Source: an uncultured Pseudomonas sp. (lineage in GTDB: Bacteria > Pseudomonadota > Gammaproteobacteria > Pseudomonadales > Pseudomonadaceae). Taken from it: a stretch of 42,938 nucleotides of DNA. Where the stretch lies: the NCBI GenBank assembly GCA_943912755.1, contig CALTWF010000045.1:1-42938 (forward strand). The letters are read 5' to 3'. The notes beneath the pieces were generated by a model. It worked only from the letters and a program-made list of their open reading frames with translations, ran no database searches and was not told where the DNA came from. This document shows positions 40,745-42,938 of this stretch, in pieces. Position 1 is the stretch's first letter. Each line of letters begins with the position of its first letter. The position numbers and the translations under genes are program-made.

Positions 40745-41645
40745 AACCCTGCTGCCGATCCGCGAGATTGCCCGGCTGACCGGGGTCAATCCGGTGACCC
40801 TGCGGGCCTGGGAGCGCCGCTACGGGCTGGTGGTCCCCCAGCGCACCAGCAAGGGCCACCGGCTCTACAGCAGCGACCAGGTGCAGCGCATCCAGCTGAT
40901 CCTGTCCTGGCTCGACCGCGGCGTGGCGGTCAGCCAGGTTTTGCCGCTGCTGGACAACGGCCCGCCACCGGCCACCCGGCAGGCTGCAGATGACTGGAAG
41001 GAACAAGCGGCCCTGCTGACCAACTGCATCGCCCGCCTCGCCGAGCGCCAGCTCGACCAGCACTTCAACCAGGCCATGGCCCTGTATCCGGCGTCCACCC
41101 TGTGCGAACAACTGTTGCTGCCGCTGCTTGCGCAACTGGAGGTGCGCTGGCAGGTCCACCCGTGCGCGCGGGTCGAGCAGGCGTTTTTCCACAGCTGGCT
41201 GCGCAGCAAGCTGGGCTTGCGGGTCTATCACAACAACCGCCAGTTGCACGGCGTGCCGGCGCTGCTGCTGAGCGTCAGCGGCCATGGCTTCGATCCCCAT
41301 TTGTGGCTGTGCGCATGGCTGGTCAGCGACGCAGGTTTTGCCGTGGAGGTCATGGACCTGCCGCTGCACGGTCGCGATCTGGCCCTGGCAGTGGACCGCC
41401 TCAACGCCGGGGCCTTGCTGCTCAGCGTCAACCAGGTCGCGGATGGCGGACAACTGCGCCGCGACCTCAATCCGCTCAACGTGCCGAAACTCCTGTTCGG
41501 CGCCGCGGTCACCTTACATAAGCACGCCTTGGGCAGCGATCCCGACTGGCACCTGCTCGACTCGCCACTGGCGGCACAGCGCAGGATGCAGGAACTCGGC
41601 ACGCTGGCCCGACCTTCCCCGACTGGAAACACTTCATGCAATTGA
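40734..41645 (+). CDS. LitR/CarH-type MerR regulator (PplR-like, light response)
   Basis: 303 residues. A MerR helix-turn-helix fills residues 1-75 (IREIARLTGVNPVTLRAWERRYGLV), followed by a helical bundle and a cobalamin-binding-like fold from ~170. Where B12-dependent CarH has ExHxxG, this protein has Asp187-Pro-His189-Leu-Trp-Leu, so the His is kept but Glu and Gly are not. This fits the class II LitR of P. putida, reported to act without B12 and with separate LOV proteins; no LOV gene is in the window. It overlaps rudS by 11 bases and phrB by 10. It probably binds the two operators nearby. Confidence 0.85.
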   Translation: MPSETLLPIREIARLTGVNPVTLRAWERRYGLVVPQRTSKGHRLYSSDQVQRIQLILSWLDRGVAVSQVLPLLDNGPPPATRQAADDWKEQAALLTNCIARLAERQLDQHFNQAMALYPASTLCEQLLLPLLAQLEVRWQVHPCARVEQAFFHSWLRSKLGLRVYHNNRQLHGVPALLLSVSGHGFDPHLWLCAWLVSDAGFAVEVMDLPLHGRDLALAVDRLNAGALLLSVNQVADGGQLRRDLNPLNVPKLLFGAAVTLHKHALGSDPDWHLLDSPLAAQRRMQELGTLARPSPTGNTSCN

Positions 41646-42938
41646 TCTGGCTGCGCAACGACCTGCGCATTCACGACAACACCGCGCTCGCCGCCGCCAG
41701 CGAGCGCGGCCCGACCCTGGCCCTGTGGCTGACCAGCCCGGGCCAATGGAAAGACCATGACGACGCCGCCTGCAAGGTGGACTTCTGGCTGCGCAACCTG
41801 CGCGCGTTGAAGGACGCCCTGGCCGACTACAACATTCCCCTGCTGATCCGCCACGCCGAACACTGGAGCAGCGCGCCGCGGGTGATCCATGAGGTCTGCC
41901 GCGAACACGACGTTGAGGACGTGCACATCAACGAGGAGTACGGCATCAACGAGGCGCGCCGCGACCGTGAGGTCGGCGAGTTGCTGCAACGCCACGACAT
42001 CCGCCTGCACAGCCATCTCGACCAGTTGCTGTTCAAGCCCGGCACGGTCCTGACCAAGAGCAATGGTTACTTCAAGGTCTTCACCCAGTTCCGCAAGGTC
42101 TGCTACCAGCGCCTGCACCACGCCCTGCCGCCATTGCAGCGGCTGCCACACAGGCAGGACCGGCCCCCGGTCGCCAGCGACGAGATTCCCGACAGCATCA
42201 AAGGCTTTGCAACAACGCCGGACACGCTGCGCGAGCATTGGCCGGCCGGCGAGGAGCACGCCCGCGAGCGCCTCAAGGGCTTTGCCGAAGACGCCATGGC
42301 CGACTACCCCGAACAGCGCGACCTGCCGGCGGTGGACGGCACCAGCCAACTCTCCCCGTACCTCGCCGCCGGGGTGATTTCGGTGCGCCAGTGCCTGCAC
42401 GCGGCACTGGCGAACAACCATGGCGAGTTCGAGAGTGGCAACCCCGGCGCCGTCACCTGGATCAACGAGCTGCTCTGGCGCGAGTTCTACAAGCATGTGC
42501 TGACGGGCTACCCGCGGGTTTCGCGGCACCGGGCCTTTCGCCCGGCAACCGAAGCCGTGAAATGGCGCAACGCCCCCGCGGACCTCAAGGCCTGGCAGGA
42601 AGGCCGTACCGGCGTACCCATCGTCGATGCCGCCATGCGCCAATTGCTCGCAACCGGCTGGATGCATAACCGTCTGCGTATGGTCGTGGCCATGTTCCTG
42701 AGCAAGAACCTGCTGATCGACTGGCGCGAAGGCGAAGCGTTTTTCATGCGCCACCTGATCGATGGCGACCTCGCCGCAAACAACGGTGGCTGGCAGTGGA
42801 GCGCCTCTACCGGAACCGATTCAGTACCTTATTTCCGGGTGTTCAACCCGGTCAGCCAATCGGAACGCTTCGACAAAAAGGGACGCTTCCTGCGACACTG
42901 GCTGCCGGAGCTGAAAGACCTCGACGACAAGGAAATCC
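41636..42938 (+). CDS. phrB: Deoxyribodipyrimidine photolyase (partial, C-terminal end missing)
   Basis: 434 codons are visible and the frame is still open at the window end; class I CPD photolyases are usually about 470-480 residues, so roughly 40 are missing. The N-terminal alpha/beta antenna domain (MQLIWLRNDLRIHDNTAL) and the C-terminal FAD domain (TSQLSPYLAAGVISVRQC, WINELLWREFYKHV, GWMHNRLRMVVAMF, NNGGWQWSASTGTD) are intact so far. It repairs UV-made pyrimidine dimers using light. The ATG overlaps the litR stop by 10 bases, so the three genes form one translationally coupled operon. Confidence 0.93.
   Translation, partial: MQLIWLRNDLRIHDNTALAAASERGPTLALWLTSPGQWKDHDDAACKVDFWLRNLRALKDALADYNIPLLIRHAEHWSSAPRVIHEVCREHDVEDVHINEEYGINEARRDREVGELLQRHDIRLHSHLDQLLFKPGTVLTKSNGYFKVFTQFRKVCYQRLHHALPPLQRLPHRQDRPPVASDEIPDSIKGFATTPDTLREHWPAGEEHARERLKGFAEDAMADYPEQRDLPAVDGTSQLSPYLAAGVISVRQCLHAALANNHGEFESGNPGAVTWINELLWREFYKHVLTGYPRVSRHRAFRPATEAVKWRNAPADLKAWQEGRTGVPIVDAAMRQLLATGWMHNRLRMVVAMFLSKNLLIDWREGEAFFMRHLIDGDLAANNGGWQWSASTGTDSVPYFRVFNPVSQSERFDKKGRFLRHWLPELKDLDDKEI

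Overview
This window looks like a chromosomal segment of a Pseudomonas species, most likely of the P. fluorescens/P. putida group. The evidence is high GC with strong G/C third-position bias, GGAG-type ribosome binding sites, four REPIN elements with the ATCGCTGGCAAGCCAGC core, and a gene order (hpt-upp-uraA-hemH-photolyase cluster, mqo with its PA4642-like neighbour, an acyl-CoA ligase with a DUF1302/DUF1329 pair) that I recall from P. putida and P. aeruginosa. No phage, integrase, transposase, CRISPR array, rRNA or tRNA was seen.

Layout. (1) 1-9.7 kb: part of the quinohemoprotein amine dehydrogenase (QHNDH) system. peaB (partial) and peaA run leftward, peaE (aldehyde dehydrogenase) runs rightward, and a leftward operon encodes a sigma-54 activator followed by the maturation proteins QhpF (exporter), QhpE (leader protease) and QhpG (flavin monooxygenase). 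Sigma-54 (-24/-12) sequences lie before peaE and before the activator, with a weaker one before peaA. A palindrome cluster sits about midway between the two divergent promoters. Together these genes should oxidise primary amines to aldehydes in the periplasm, then aldehydes to acids. (2) 9.9-18.1 kb: a MalT-like LuxR regulator, DUF1329, DUF1302 (outer-membrane-type) and an AlkK-like acyl-CoA synthetase, probably a system for uptake and activation of a fatty or hydrophobic substrate. (3) 18.2-30.3 kb: mostly housekeeping genes: LysE-type exporter, quinone reductase/MerR/hydroxyacid dehydrogenase group, rsmC, a Mn2+ riboswitch with a GDT1-type exporter, M48 lipoprotein protease, chemoreceptor, YedK/HMCES-like protein, acyltransferase and several small proteins. 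(4) 30.3-38.5 kb: mqo with an unusually long upstream region, purine and pyrimidine salvage (hpt, upp, uraA), ferrochelatase and a TIGR01777 oxidoreductase. (5) 38.5-42.9 kb: a light-response cluster. An FAD oxidoreductase and an overlapping operon rudS-litR-phrB (phrB cut by the window end) are each preceded by an exact copy of the T(G/A)TACA-N12-TGTA(C/T)A repeat reported for P. putida LitR-type PplR proteins.

The strongest points for follow-up are the two matching LitR operators and the pairing of a tRNA 4-thiouridine desulfidase with photolyase, the sigma-54 architecture of the amine dehydrogenase genes, a duplicated fragment of the qhpG 3' end, an apparent Asn/His exchange in the YedK-like active site, and the unexplained 605-base region before mqo. 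Motifs were read by eye; no database search was run.
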